NCBI GenBank assembly: GCA_023431055.1
Contig: JAEYXX010000013.1
Coordinates: 1-38,040 of the forward strand
Length of the DNA stretch: 38,040 nucleotides
Direction: 5' to 3'
DNA from: Pseudomonadota bacterium
GTDB lineage: Bacteria > Pseudomonadota > Gammaproteobacteria > Pseudomonadales > Pseudomonadaceae
In this document: positions 15,880-25,064 of the stretch, piece after piece
How the letters are laid out: each line of letters opens with the position of its first letter
How positions within the stretch are numbered: position 1 is the first letter of the stretch
The notes under the pieces: model-generated
Database searches by the model: none
What the model was told of the DNA's origin: nothing
The model's input: only the letters and a program-made list of their open reading frames with translations
Translations under genes and position numbers: made by a program

Positions 15880-16866
15880 ATGGCCCGCTCCCGCCTGCTG
15901 CCCGACAATTTCACCCTGACTCTGCTCGCCGTTGTGCTCGCCGCCACACTGCTACCCGCCAGCGGCCAGGTCGCGACGATCTTCGAATGGATCACCAACC
16001 TGGCCATCGCCCTGCTGTTCTTCATGCACGGCGCCAAACTGTCGCGTCAGGCGATTCTTGCCGGTGCCGGGCACTGGCGTCTGCACCTGCTGGTGTTCGC
16101 CTGCACCTTCATCCTCTTTCCGCTGCTCGGCCTGGCGCTCAGGCCGGCACTGGAGCCGCTGCTGGGCAAAGAACTGTACCTGGGCATGCTCTACCTGTGT
16201 GCGCTGCCGGCCACGGTGCAATCGGCCATCGCCTTCACCTCGCTGGCGCGCGGCAACATCCCGGCGGCGATCTGCAGCGCGGCGGCCTCCAGCCTGCTCG
16301 GTATCTTCGTCACCCCGCTGCTGGTGGCCTTGCTGATGGGCGTACACGGCGACAATGGCTCGACCCTCGATGCCATCGGCAAGATCAGCCTGCAACTGCT
16401 GCTGCCCTTCGTTCTCGGCCAGATCGCCCAGCGCTGGATCGGCGGCTGGGTCAACCAGAACAAGAGCTGGCTGAAATACGTCGACCAGAGCTCGATCCTG
16501 CTGGTGGTCTACACCGCCTTCAGCGCCGCGGTGATTGGCGGCCTGTGGCAACAGGTACCGCTGAACACCCTGCTGCTGGTGATTGCCGCCTGCTGCGTGT
16601 TGTTGGCACTGGCCCTGGTGCTGACCCACCTGCTGGGCAAGTGGCTGGGATTCAGTCTGGAAGACCGCATCACCATACTCTTCTGCGGCTCGAAGAAGAG
16701 CCTGGCCACCGGCGTACCCATGGCACAGGTGCTGTTCGCCGGCAGCAGCATCGGCCTGCTGATCCTGCCGCTGATGCTGTTCCACCAGATCCAGCTGATG
16801 GTCTGCGCGGTACTGGCTCAGCGTTACGCCAAGCGCGAGGAAGCGCCGCAGGCCGCAACGGCCTGA
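15880..16866 (+). CDS. Bile acid:sodium symporter-like (SBF-like) membrane transporter
   Basis: 328 residues from ATG 15880, with a weak GGAT ribosome site. About nine to ten hydrophobic helices run through the protein (FTLTLLAVVLAATLLPAS, LAIALLFFMHGAKLSRQAI, LLVFACTFILFPLLGLAL, and so on). FMHGAKLSRQAILAGAGHW, YLCALPATVQSAIAFTSLARGN and FCGSKKSLATGVPMA are hallmarks of the SBF-like (YfeH, PF13593) branch. It likely uses a sodium or proton gradient to move an organic anion or other solute across the inner membrane; the natural substrate is not known. The divergent AraC gene suggests induction by a small ligand related to the transported solute. The N-terminus is short and no signal peptide is cut. 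Confidence 0.9.
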   Translation: MARSRLLPDNFTLTLLAVVLAATLLPASGQVATIFEWITNLAIALLFFMHGAKLSRQAILAGAGHWRLHLLVFACTFILFPLLGLALRPALEPLLGKELYLGMLYLCALPATVQSAIAFTSLARGNIPAAICSAAASSLLGIFVTPLLVALLMGVHGDNGSTLDAIGKISLQLLLPFVLGQIAQRWIGGWVNQNKSWLKYVDQSSILLVVYTAFSAAVIGGLWQQVPLNTLLLVIAACCVLLALALVLTHLLGKWLGFSLEDRITILFCGSKKSLATGVPMAQVLFAGSSIGLLILPLMLFHQIQLMVCAVLAQRYAKREEAPQAATA

Positions 16867-16888
16867 GCCATGTTGCGATAGACGGGAC

Positions 16889-16916
16889 TTGCTCGGGCTG
16901 CAAATAACTGTATTTT
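16889..16916 (+). promoter_or_regulatory. Possible sigma-70 promoter overlapping the LexA box
   Basis: TTGCTC (16889-16894) and TATTTT (16911-16916) are 16 bases apart and could be the -35 and -10 elements of the radical SAM gene. The LexA box covers the -10. Prediction by eye only. Confidence 0.35.
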
Positions 16917-16923
16917 TATACAG
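16908..16923. promoter_or_regulatory. LexA box (SOS operator)
   Basis: CTGTATTTTTATACAG at 16908-16923 is a 16-base dyad with CTGT and ACAG ends and an AT-rich core, the gammaproteobacterial LexA consensus. It lies 18 bases before the ATG of the radical SAM gene. LexA should repress this gene until DNA damage. Confidence 0.88.
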
Positions 16924-16941
16924 TATATTTGGAGTCCGAGC

Positions 16942-18003
16942 ATGTCCATCAGCCTGCCGCCACGTGGCCGTGGCACCGCCAGCAATCCGCACAACCGTTA
17001 TGCGCCGACCCGTTCGGAGCAGGAAGACGACGGCTGGTATCAGGACGAAACCCCGCCGAGCCGCGCCACTGAAGTACGCAAGGAAAAGGCCAAGACGGCG
17101 ATCACCCGCAACAACTCGCCGGACGTCGGCTTCGATCGCTCGGTGAACCCCTACCGTGGCTGCGAGCACGGCTGCATCTACTGCTTCGCCCGCCCCTCTC
17201 ATGCCTACTGGGACATGTCACCGGGCATCGACTTCGAAACCCGCCTGATCGCCAAGACCAACCTGGCCGAGCGCCTGGAAGAACAGCTGCAGAAGCCGGG
17301 CTACGTGCCGCAGCCCATCGCCCTGGGCATCAACACCGACGCCTACCAGCCGATCGAGCGCGAACAGCGCCTGACCCGCCAGGCGCTGGAGATCCTGCTG
17401 CGCTACAAGCACCCGCTGAGCATCATCACCAAGGGCTCGCTGATCCTGCGCGACCTCGACCTGCTCAGTGAGCTGGCTAGCCACAACCTGGTCAGCGTGG
17501 CCTTCAGCCTGACCACCCTGGACGATGAGCTGAAACGCATCATGGAGCCGCGTACTGCGGCGCCGACCGCCCGTCTGCGCGCCATGCGCATGCTGCACGA
17601 GGCAGGCGTGCCGGTGAGCGTGATGTGCGCACCGATGATTCCGATGATCAACGACATGGAGCTGGAAGCCCTGCTCGAAGCCGCAGCCGATGCCGGCGCA
17701 CGCTCGGCCGGATACGTGCTGCTGCGCCTACCGCTGGAGATTGCCGATCTGTTCGAAGAATGGCTGCAGGTGCACTTCCCCGAGCGCGCCGAACACGTGA
17801 TGAGCCTGATCCGCCAGAGCCGCGGCGGCAAGAACTATGACAGTCGCTTCGGCAGCCGCATGCGTGGCGAGGGCCAGTTCGCCGAGCTGCTACAGCAACG
17901 GTTCCGCCTGGCGCGGCGCAGGTTCGGCCTGGACAAGCGCGAACGCGTGGTGCTGGACTGTTCGCAGTTCTGCCCACCGGGAGCGCAATTGAGCCTGCTT
18001 TGA
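16942..18003 (+). CDS. PA0069 family radical SAM protein (SOS-regulated)
   Basis: 353 residues. The radical SAM cluster is C74-x3-C78-x2-C81 in YRGCEHGCIYCFARPSHAYWD, which binds a [4Fe-4S] cluster and S-adenosylmethionine. The surrounding sequence (ITRNNSPDVGFDRSVNPYRGC, ALGINTDAYQPIEREQRLTR, SIITKGSLILRDLDLL, MEPRTAAPTARLRAM) is that of the PA0069/Rv2578c group, related to spore photoproduct lyase-like proteins. No substrate is proven. The LexA box at 16908-16923 puts it in the SOS regulon, so a role in DNA damage or nucleic-acid repair is a fair inference. Start: GGAG 9 bases before ATG. It is not coupled to the transporter gene upstream. Confidence 0.94.
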   Translation: MSISLPPRGRGTASNPHNRYAPTRSEQEDDGWYQDETPPSRATEVRKEKAKTAITRNNSPDVGFDRSVNPYRGCEHGCIYCFARPSHAYWDMSPGIDFETRLIAKTNLAERLEEQLQKPGYVPQPIALGINTDAYQPIEREQRLTRQALEILLRYKHPLSIITKGSLILRDLDLLSELASHNLVSVAFSLTTLDDELKRIMEPRTAAPTARLRAMRMLHEAGVPVSVMCAPMIPMINDMELEALLEAAADAGARSAGYVLLRLPLEIADLFEEWLQVHFPERAEHVMSLIRQSRGGKNYDSRFGSRMRGEGQFAELLQQRFRLARRRFGLDKRERVVLDCSQFCPPGAQLSLL

Positions 18004-18065
18004 CTTGGCCTGCACCGACGATGTGTTAAAAACGTCGTCTTACCAGGTAGCGACCGACGACGCCC

Positions 18066-18971
18066 ATGACCCGTACATCCCGCGTAGCCGACCCGTCCTA
18101 CGAGCTGATGGACGACCACGAAGGCCATTCGCTGATCTACCGTCAGCACGGCTTTCCCTCACCGCTGGTGCGCTGGCACTTCCACAAGGAATACGAGCTG
18201 CACCTGATCGTCGCCAGCTCGGGCAAGGTGTTCATCGGCGACTACATCGGCAACTTCTCCCCCTACACCCTGTTCCTCACCGGCCCCGGCCTGCCGCACA
18301 ACTGGATCAGCCAGGTTGCGGACGGCGAGGTGGTGCAGACCCGCGACATGCTGGTCAACTTCACCGACGAAGTACTGGAAAGCGGCAGCGCGGTATTCGC
18401 CGAGCTCAAGACCCTGCAGCCATTGCTGGCGCGCGCGCAGTTCGGCATCGAGTTCCGCGACCCGCAGGTGATCCGCGAAGCCGCCGTGCTGCTGCGCAGG
18501 ATCGCAGACAGCCGGGGCATCACCCGCCTGGGCCATTTCTTCATCCTCATGGAGCTGCTGGCGGCCAGCGAGGATTACCAGTTGCTCTCGACCCTGACCT
18601 CCTCGGAGCTGGGCGACGAGCAGCATGTCGAGCGCATCAACCGCGCGGTGGATTACATCTTCCAGCACTACGCCCAGGGTATCGGCCAGGAGGAAGTCGC
18701 CGAATACCTGGGCATGACCCCCACCTACTTCTCGCGCTTCTTCAAGCAGGCCACCGGGCGCGGCTTCGTCGAGTTCGTCAACCGCCTGCGGGTGAGCAAA
18801 TCCTGTGAGTTGCTGAGCCAGAGCGACAAACCGGTGACCGAGGTGTGCTTCGAGTCCGGCTTCAGCAACATCTCCAACTTCAACCGCCGCTTCCAGCAGC
18901 TCAAGGGCATGACACCCTCGGGTTATCGCAAGCTGGTGGTGCAACGCCTGACCGAGCAAAACCTGTACTGA
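18066..18971 (+). CDS. mtlR: AraC family activator of the mannitol/polyol operon, MtlR
   Basis: 301 residues. The N-terminal sensor domain (ELMDDHEGHSLIYRQHGFPSPLVRWHFHKEYELHLIVASSG) is a cupin-like fold. The C-terminal double HTH (INRAVDYIFQHYAQGIGQEEVAEYLGMTPTYFSRFFKQATGRGFVEFV, then VTEVCFESGFSNISNFNRRFQQLKGMTPSGYR) is classical AraC. Overall it matches MtlR of Pseudomonas fluorescens, which activates the mtl operon in response to mannitol, sorbitol or arabitol. It sits directly upstream of mtlE in the same direction, separated by a 227-base regulatory space. Expected to be cytoplasmic and to bind the mtlE promoter. The ribosome site is weak (GACGACGCCC before ATG). Confidence 0.93.
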   Translation: MTRTSRVADPSYELMDDHEGHSLIYRQHGFPSPLVRWHFHKEYELHLIVASSGKVFIGDYIGNFSPYTLFLTGPGLPHNWISQVADGEVVQTRDMLVNFTDEVLESGSAVFAELKTLQPLLARAQFGIEFRDPQVIREAAVLLRRIADSRGITRLGHFFILMELLAASEDYQLLSTLTSSELGDEQHVERINRAVDYIFQHYAQGIGQEEVAEYLGMTPTYFSRFFKQATGRGFVEFVNRLRVSKSCELLSQSDKPVTEVCFESGFSNISNFNRRFQQLKGMTPSGYRKLVVQRLTEQNLY

Positions 18972-19198
18972 ATCGGTCACAGCCTTCTCCTGCAACCTCC
19001 TCTTCAAGCCTACTGCCAGGGAGATTCACCTGCCGTTCGGGCTGTTTTTCCCTGTTCATCGAGTGCAAAAAAGTATCGATCGCTGTGCGCTCAAGGATTT
19101 GTTCGATCTGCCCTGCGGGGGTGTAATCCGGGCCGAGCGAAACAAAAACAATAACGTTCTTGCGCAGCCAGACCGGCGCGCAAGAGGAGTTCACAAGC
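18972..19198 (+). promoter_or_regulatory. mtlR-mtlE regulatory space
   Basis: 227 bases with no gene. It should hold the mtlE promoter and the MtlR target. I see no convincing -35/-10 pair. A CA-rich stretch (19141-19154) and the mtlE ribosome site (GAGGAG, about 11 bases before ATG 19199) are the clear signals. Confidence 0.5.
19141..19154 (+). promoter_or_regulatory. Candidate Crc/Hfq CA-motif in the mtlE leader
   Basis: AACAAAAACAATAA fits the AAnAANAA pattern bound by Hfq with Crc in Pseudomonas catabolite repression. It is 45 to 58 bases before the mtlE start, further than the usual position over the ribosome site, so the effect is uncertain. Confidence 0.4.
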
Positions 19199-20509
19199 AT
19201 GAACAACTCGATCAAAGCCCTTGTTGCAGCCTCTTGCCTGTCCCTCGCCACGGTCGCCCACGGCGCCGAAACCCTGACCATCGCCACAGTCAACAACAGC
19301 GACATGATTCGCATGCAGCGGCTGGCCAAGACTTTCGAAGAACAGAACCCGGACATCCGCCTGAAGTGGGTGGTGCTCGAAGAGAACGTGCTGCGCCAGC
19401 GCCTGACCACCGATATCGCCACCCAGGGTGGCCAGTTCGACGTGCTCACCATCGGCATGTACGAAGCCGCGCTGTGGGGCGAGAAAGGCTGGCTGGAGCC
19501 GATGACCGAGCTGCCGGCTGACTACGACCTCGACGACGTATTCCCCTCGGTGCGCGAAGGCCTGTCGGCCAACGGCAAGCTCTATGCCCTGCCGTTCTAT
19601 GCCGAAGCCTCGATCACCTATTACCGCAAGGACCTGTTCGAGCAGGCCGGCCTGGAAATGCCCGAGCAACCGACCTGGGAGCAGATGGCCGAATTCGCCG
19701 GCAAGCTGCACCAACCGGACAAGGGTGTGTACGGCCTGTGCCTGCGCGGCAAGGCCGGCTGGGGCGAGAACATGGCGCTGATCACCACCCTGGCCAACGC
19801 CTTCGGCGCGCGCTGGTTCGACGAGCAATGGCAGCCGGAATTCACCGGCAGCGAGTGGCAGAACGCGCTGAACTTCTACGTCGACAACATGAAGAAGTAC
19901 GGCCCGCCGGGCGCCTCCAGCAATGGCTTCAACGAGAACCTGGCGCTGTTCAACAGCGGCAAGTGCGCGCTTTGGGTCGATGCCAGCGTCGCCGGCTCCT
20001 TCGTCACCGACACCTCGCAGAGCAAGGTCGCCGACTCGGTCGGTTTCACCTTCGCGCCGACCCAGATAACCGACAAGGGCGCCTCCTGGCTGTATTCCTG
20101 GGCGCTGGCGATCCCCACCAGTTCCAAGTCCAAGGACGCCGCCAAGACCTTCAGCGCCTGGGCCACCTCCAAGGCCTATGCCGAGCTGGTCGCCGAGCGC
20201 GATGGCGTGGCCAACGTGCCGCCGGGCACCCGCACCTCGACCTACAGCGATGCCTACATGCAGGCCGCGCCGTTCGCCAAGGTCACGCTGGACTCGTTGA
20301 AGAAGGCCGACCCGGCCAACCCCAGCGCCAAGCCGGTGCCCTACGTTGGCATCCAGCTGGTGACCATTCCCGAGTTCCAGGCTATCGGCACCAGCGTCGG
20401 CAAGCTGTTCGCCGCCGCCCTGACCGGACAGATGCAACCGCAGCAGGCACTGCAGGCCGCCCAGCAGAGCACCGAGCGGGAAATGAAGCGCGCCGGGTAT
20501 CCGAAGTAA
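19199..20509 (+). CDS. mtlE: Polyol ABC transporter substrate-binding protein, MtlE
   Basis: 436 residues from ATG 19199, with GAGGAG upstream. The signal peptide MNNSIKALVAASCLSLATVAHG ends AHG/AHA-like before AETLTIATVNNSDM. The mature protein is a family 1 extracellular binding protein (FEEQNPDIRLKWVVLEENVLRQRLTTDIATQGGQFDVLTIGMYEAALWGEKGWLEPM). It binds mannitol, glucitol or arabitol in the periplasm and docks onto MtlF/MtlG. It is the first gene of the operon; a 157-base gap with a large palindrome separates it from mtlF. That gap could keep the binding protein in excess over the membrane parts. Confidence 0.95.
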   Translation: MNNSIKALVAASCLSLATVAHGAETLTIATVNNSDMIRMQRLAKTFEEQNPDIRLKWVVLEENVLRQRLTTDIATQGGQFDVLTIGMYEAALWGEKGWLEPMTELPADYDLDDVFPSVREGLSANGKLYALPFYAEASITYYRKDLFEQAGLEMPEQPTWEQMAEFAGKLHQPDKGVYGLCLRGKAGWGENMALITTLANAFGARWFDEQWQPEFTGSEWQNALNFYVDNMKKYGPPGASSNGFNENLALFNSGKCALWVDASVAGSFVTDTSQSKVADSVGFTFAPTQITDKGASWLYSWALAIPTSSKSKDAAKTFSAWATSKAYAELVAERDGVANVPPGTRTSTYSDAYMQAAPFAKVTLDSLKKADPANPSAKPVPYVGIQLVTIPEFQAIGTSVGKLFAAALTGQMQPQQALQAAQQSTEREMKRAGYPK

Positions 20510-20558
20510 GGAAGCTGCTGTCCTGTAGGGTGGGTTAGCGCCGCCATTCGCCGAGTAT

Positions 20559-20634
20559 GTAGGGTGGACAACGCGAAGCTTGTCCACCACTCCATGTCGC
20601 CAATGGTGGACAAAAAGAGCGTTGTCCACCCTAC
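20559..20634. repeat. Nested palindromic element (GTAGGGTGGACAACGC arms) in the mtlE-mtlF gap
   Basis: The outer arms GTAGGGTGGACAACGC (20559-20574) and GCGTTGTCCACCCTAC (20619-20634) are perfect 16-base inverted copies. The inner arms TTGTCCACCA (20580-20589) and TGGTGGACAA (20604-20613) are perfect 10-base copies. A further partial copy, GTAGGGTGGG, begins at 20525. Transcribed, this would form a long hairpin between two operon genes. Confidence 0.85.
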
Positions 20635-20666
20635 GTTTCACCACGACACCGCCTTTCGGAGGCACC

Positions 20667-21599
20667 ATGAACACCTCGGCCCTCGACACCACTGCCGAAC
20701 AGGTCAGCACGCCAGGCGGTCGCAAGCCCCGGCGCCTGGCGCCCGGCTGGTTTCTGGTCAGCCCGTCGGTGGCCCTGCTGCTGATCTGGATGATCGTGCC
20801 GCTGGGCATGACCATCTATTTCTCGCTGATCCGCTACAACCTGCTGTACCCTGGCGAGAACGATTTCGTCGGCCTGGAGAACTTCGAGTACTTCGTCACC
20901 GACGCCGCTTTCCTCTCCGGCGCCGGCAATACCGTATTGCTGGTGGGCAGCGTGCTGCTGATCAGCGTGGTGTTCGGCGTACTGATCTCGGCGCTGCTGG
21001 AAGCCAGCGAATTCTTCGGCCGCGGCATCGTGCGGGTGCTGCTGATCTCGCCGTTCTTCATCATGCCCACGGTCAGCGCGCTGCTGTGGAAAAACCTGAT
21101 CTTTCACCCGGTATCGGGGATTCTCGCTGCGGTGTGGCAGTTCTTCGGCGCCCAGCCGGTGGACTGGCTGGCGCACCACCCGCTGCTGTCGATCATCCTG
21201 ATCGTGTCCTGGCAGTGGCTGCCATTCGCCATCCTGATCCTGATGACCGCCATGCAGTCCCTCGATCAGGAACAGAAGGAAGCCGCGCGCCTCGACGGCG
21301 CCGGCCCCATCGCCATCTTCTGGCACCTGACCCTGCCGCACCTGGCCCGGCCGATTGCGGTGGTGGTGATGATCGAAACCATCTTCCTGCTCTCGGTGTT
21401 CGCCGAGATCTACACCACCACCAGCGGCGGCCCCGGCTACGAGTCGACCAATCTGGCCTACCTGATCTACAACCAGGCGCTGCTGCAGTTCGACGTCGGC
21501 ATGGCCTCGGCGGGCGGGCTGATCGCGGTGGTCATCGCCAACATCGCCGCCATCGTGCTGATCCGCATGATCGGCAAGAACCTGACCGACAAGCAGTGA
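20667..21599 (+). CDS. mtlF: Polyol ABC transporter permease, MtlF
   Basis: 310 residues from ATG 20667, set by CGGAGG just upstream; the frame before that covers the palindromic repeat. Six transmembrane helices are visible (FLVSPSVALLLIWMIVPLGMTIYFSLI, VLLVGSVLLISVVFGVLISALL, and so on). The cytoplasmic EAA loop is EQKEAARLDGAGPIAIFWHLTLPHLARPI, which contacts the ATPase MtlK. It belongs to the MalF/UgpA-type binding-protein-dependent permeases and sits in the inner membrane with MtlG. Ten bases separate it from mtlG. Confidence 0.95.
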   Translation: MNTSALDTTAEQVSTPGGRKPRRLAPGWFLVSPSVALLLIWMIVPLGMTIYFSLIRYNLLYPGENDFVGLENFEYFVTDAAFLSGAGNTVLLVGSVLLISVVFGVLISALLEASEFFGRGIVRVLLISPFFIMPTVSALLWKNLIFHPVSGILAAVWQFFGAQPVDWLAHHPLLSIILIVSWQWLPFAILILMTAMQSLDQEQKEAARLDGAGPIAIFWHLTLPHLARPIAVVVMIETIFLLSVFAEIYTTTSGGPGYESTNLAYLIYNQALLQFDVGMASAGGLIAVVIANIAAIVLIRMIGKNLTDKQ

Positions 21600-21609
21600 G
21601 GGCCCTGAG

Positions 21610-22443
21610 ATGCTGACGCTGAAACAATCCCGTCGCCTGCAGAGCCTGATCATCGGTGCCCTGGCCTGGGCGATCGCCGCGGTGGTCTTCTTCCCGATCT
21701 TCTGGATGGTGCTGACCAGCCTGAAGACCGAGATCGACGCCTTCGCCACGCCGCCGCAGTTCATCTTCACCCCGACGCTGGAGAACTACCTGCACATCAA
21801 CGAGCGCAGCGACTATTTCGCCTTTGCCTGGAACTCGGTGCTGATCTCCGTCTCGGCAACGCTGCTGGGCATGCTCCTGGCCGTGCCCGCCGCCTATTCC
21901 ATGGCCTTCTTCGAAACCCGCCACACCAAGCGCACGCTGCTGTGGATGCTGTCGACCAAGATGCTGCCGCCGGTGGGCGTGCTGGTGCCGATCTACCTGC
22001 TGGCCAAGCAGTTCGGCCTGCTCGATTCGCGCCTGGCGCTGATCATCATCTACACCCTGATCAACCTGCCGATCCTGGTATGGATGGTGTACACCTACTT
22101 CAAGGACATCCCCGTGGACATCCTCGAAGCGGCGCGCCTCGATGGCGCCACCACCTGGCAGGAGATCGTCCGCGTGCTGCTGCCGATCGCCCGCGGCGGC
22201 CTGGCCTCGACCATGTTGCTGTCGCTGATCCTGTGCTGGAACGAGGCGTTCTGGTCGCTCAACCTGACCAGCTCCGCCGCCGCGCCGTTGACCGCGCTGG
22301 TGGCCTCCTACTCCAGCCCCGAAGGTCTGTTCTGGGCCAAGCTTTCCGCCGTTTCGACCCTGGCCTGCGCGCCCATCCTGATCTTCGGCTGGATCAGCCA
22401 GAAGCAGCTGGTGCGCGGCCTGTCCTTCGGCGCCGTCAAATAA
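21610..22443 (+). CDS. mtlG: Polyol ABC transporter permease, MtlG
   Basis: 277 residues. A MalG-like permease with six helices (LIIGALAWAIAAVVFFPIFWMVLTSL, FAWNSVLISVSATLLGMLLAVPAAYSMAFF, and others). The EAA loop is DILEAARLDGATTWQEIVRVLLPIARGGLAST. It forms the inner-membrane channel with MtlF. The ribosome site is GAGGG about 8 bases before the ATG. It follows mtlF by 10 bases and precedes mtlK by 12, so it lies inside one operon. Confidence 0.95.
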   Translation: MLTLKQSRRLQSLIIGALAWAIAAVVFFPIFWMVLTSLKTEIDAFATPPQFIFTPTLENYLHINERSDYFAFAWNSVLISVSATLLGMLLAVPAAYSMAFFETRHTKRTLLWMLSTKMLPPVGVLVPIYLLAKQFGLLDSRLALIIIYTLINLPILVWMVYTYFKDIPVDILEAARLDGATTWQEIVRVLLPIARGGLASTMLLSLILCWNEAFWSLNLTSSAAAPLTALVASYSSPEGLFWAKLSAVSTLACAPILIFGWISQKQLVRGLSFGAVK

Positions 22444-22455
22444 GAGGTTCATGTC

Positions 22456-23559
<1,104 letters not shown>

Positions 23560-23585
23560 CGCCGCTCCATCAAGGAATGTTCCAG

Positions 23586-25061
23586 ATGAAACTCAATCGC
23601 CAGCAGCTTTCCCGGCTTGGCGGCGCCGTCGCGCTGCCAAGCTACACCCCGGAGATGATCCGCACCGGTATCGCCCATTTCGGCGTCGGCGGCTTTCACC
23701 GCGCACACCAGGCGGTCTACACCGACGCCCTGATGAACCAGGGTCTGGCGCTGGACTGGGGCATCTGCGGGGTCGGCGTGCGCAGTGAGGACCGCGCCAT
23801 GCGCGATGCCCTGGCCAGCCAGGATTACCTCTACACACTGGTCGAACTGGGCGACGAGCCGAACCTGCCGGTGCGGGTGATCGGCGCGATCACCGACATG
23901 CTGCTGGCCGAGGAGTCGCCACAGGCGCTGATCGACAAATTGGCCGACCCGGCGATTCGTATCGTCTCGCTGACCATCACCGAGGGTGGTTACTGCATCG
24001 ACGACAGCACTGGCGAATTTCTCGCCGAACTGCCAGCCATTGCCCACGACCTGCGCCACCCCGAATCGCCGCAAAGCGTGTTCGGCTTTCTCTGCACGGC
24101 CCTGGCCAAACGTCGCGCCGCCGGCATTCCGGCCTTCACCCTGATGTCCTGCGATAACCTGCCGCACAATGGCGATGTCACGCGCAAGGCGCTGCTGGCC
24201 TTCGCCCACCTGGCCGACCATGAGCTGGCCAGCTGGATCGACCAGCACGTGAGCTTTCCCAATGCCATGGTCGACCGCATCACGCCGATGACCAGCGCCG
24301 CCCATCGCCAGCAGCTGGCCGAGCAGCACGGCGTCGAGGACGCCTGGCCGGTGGTCTGCGAGCCCTTCGTGCAGTGGGTGCTGGAAGACAAGTTCGTCAG
24401 CGGCCGCCCGGCCTGGGAAGAGGTCGGCGTGCAGTTCACCGACGACGTCACCCCCTATGAGGAGATGAAGATCAAGCTGCTCAACGGCAGCCATCTGGCG
24501 CTGACCTACCTGGGCTTTCTCAAGGGCTACCGTTTCGTTCACGAGACCCTGAACGACCCGCTGCTGCGCCAGTACGTGCGCACCTTCATGGACCTCGATG
24601 TAACGCCGCAGCTGGCCCCGGTGCCAGGCATCGATCTGAGCGACTACAAGGACACACTGATCGAACGCTTTTCCAACCAGGCCATCGCCGATCAGCTCGA
24701 GCGGGTCTGCTCGGATGGCTCGTCGAAGTTTCCCAAATTCATCGTGCCCACCCTCAACCGCCTGATCGAGGACGGCCGGCCCCTGGAGCGCGTGGCCCTG
24801 GTGGTCGCAGCCTGGGCGCTGTACCTCAAGGGCGTCGACGAGAACGGCACGCACTATCGCATCCCCGATCCGCGCGCTGAGTTCTGCCAGGCACTGGTGG
24901 CCGATGACGACCAGGTGCGCGAGCGGCTGCTGGGCGTCGAGGCGATCTTCGGCACGGCGATCCCGCAGTCAGAAGCCTTCATCGCAGCCTTCGAGCTGTG
25001 TTACGACAGCCTGCGCAAGCTCGGCGTGACCCGTACCTTGCAGACTCTGCTGGGCGACTGA
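23586..25061 (+). CDS. mtlD: Mannitol 2-dehydrogenase, MtlD
   Basis: 491 residues from ATG 23586, with AAGGAA upstream; the long frame before it overlaps mtlK and is not used. It is a polyol-specific long-chain dehydrogenase. The nucleotide site is GIAHFGVGGFHRAHQAVY near the N-terminus. The catalytic segment EMKIKLLNGSH carries Lys295, Asn300 and His303 at the same numbers as the Pseudomonas fluorescens enzyme. It oxidises D-mannitol to D-fructose and D-arabitol to D-xylulose with NAD+ in the cytoplasm. It follows mtlK by 26 bases and precedes mtlY by 3 bases. Confidence 0.96.
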   Translation: MKLNRQQLSRLGGAVALPSYTPEMIRTGIAHFGVGGFHRAHQAVYTDALMNQGLALDWGICGVGVRSEDRAMRDALASQDYLYTLVELGDEPNLPVRVIGAITDMLLAEESPQALIDKLADPAIRIVSLTITEGGYCIDDSTGEFLAELPAIAHDLRHPESPQSVFGFLCTALAKRRAAGIPAFTLMSCDNLPHNGDVTRKALLAFAHLADHELASWIDQHVSFPNAMVDRITPMTSAAHRQQLAEQHGVEDAWPVVCEPFVQWVLEDKFVSGRPAWEEVGVQFTDDVTPYEEMKIKLLNGSHLALTYLGFLKGYRFVHETLNDPLLRQYVRTFMDLDVTPQLAPVPGIDLSDYKDTLIERFSNQAIADQLERVCSDGSSKFPKFIVPTLNRLIEDGRPLERVALVVAAWALYLKGVDENGTHYRIPDPRAEFCQALVADDDQVRERLLGVEAIFGTAIPQSEAFIAAFELCYDSLRKLGVTRTLQTLLGD

Positions 25062-25064
25062 GCC

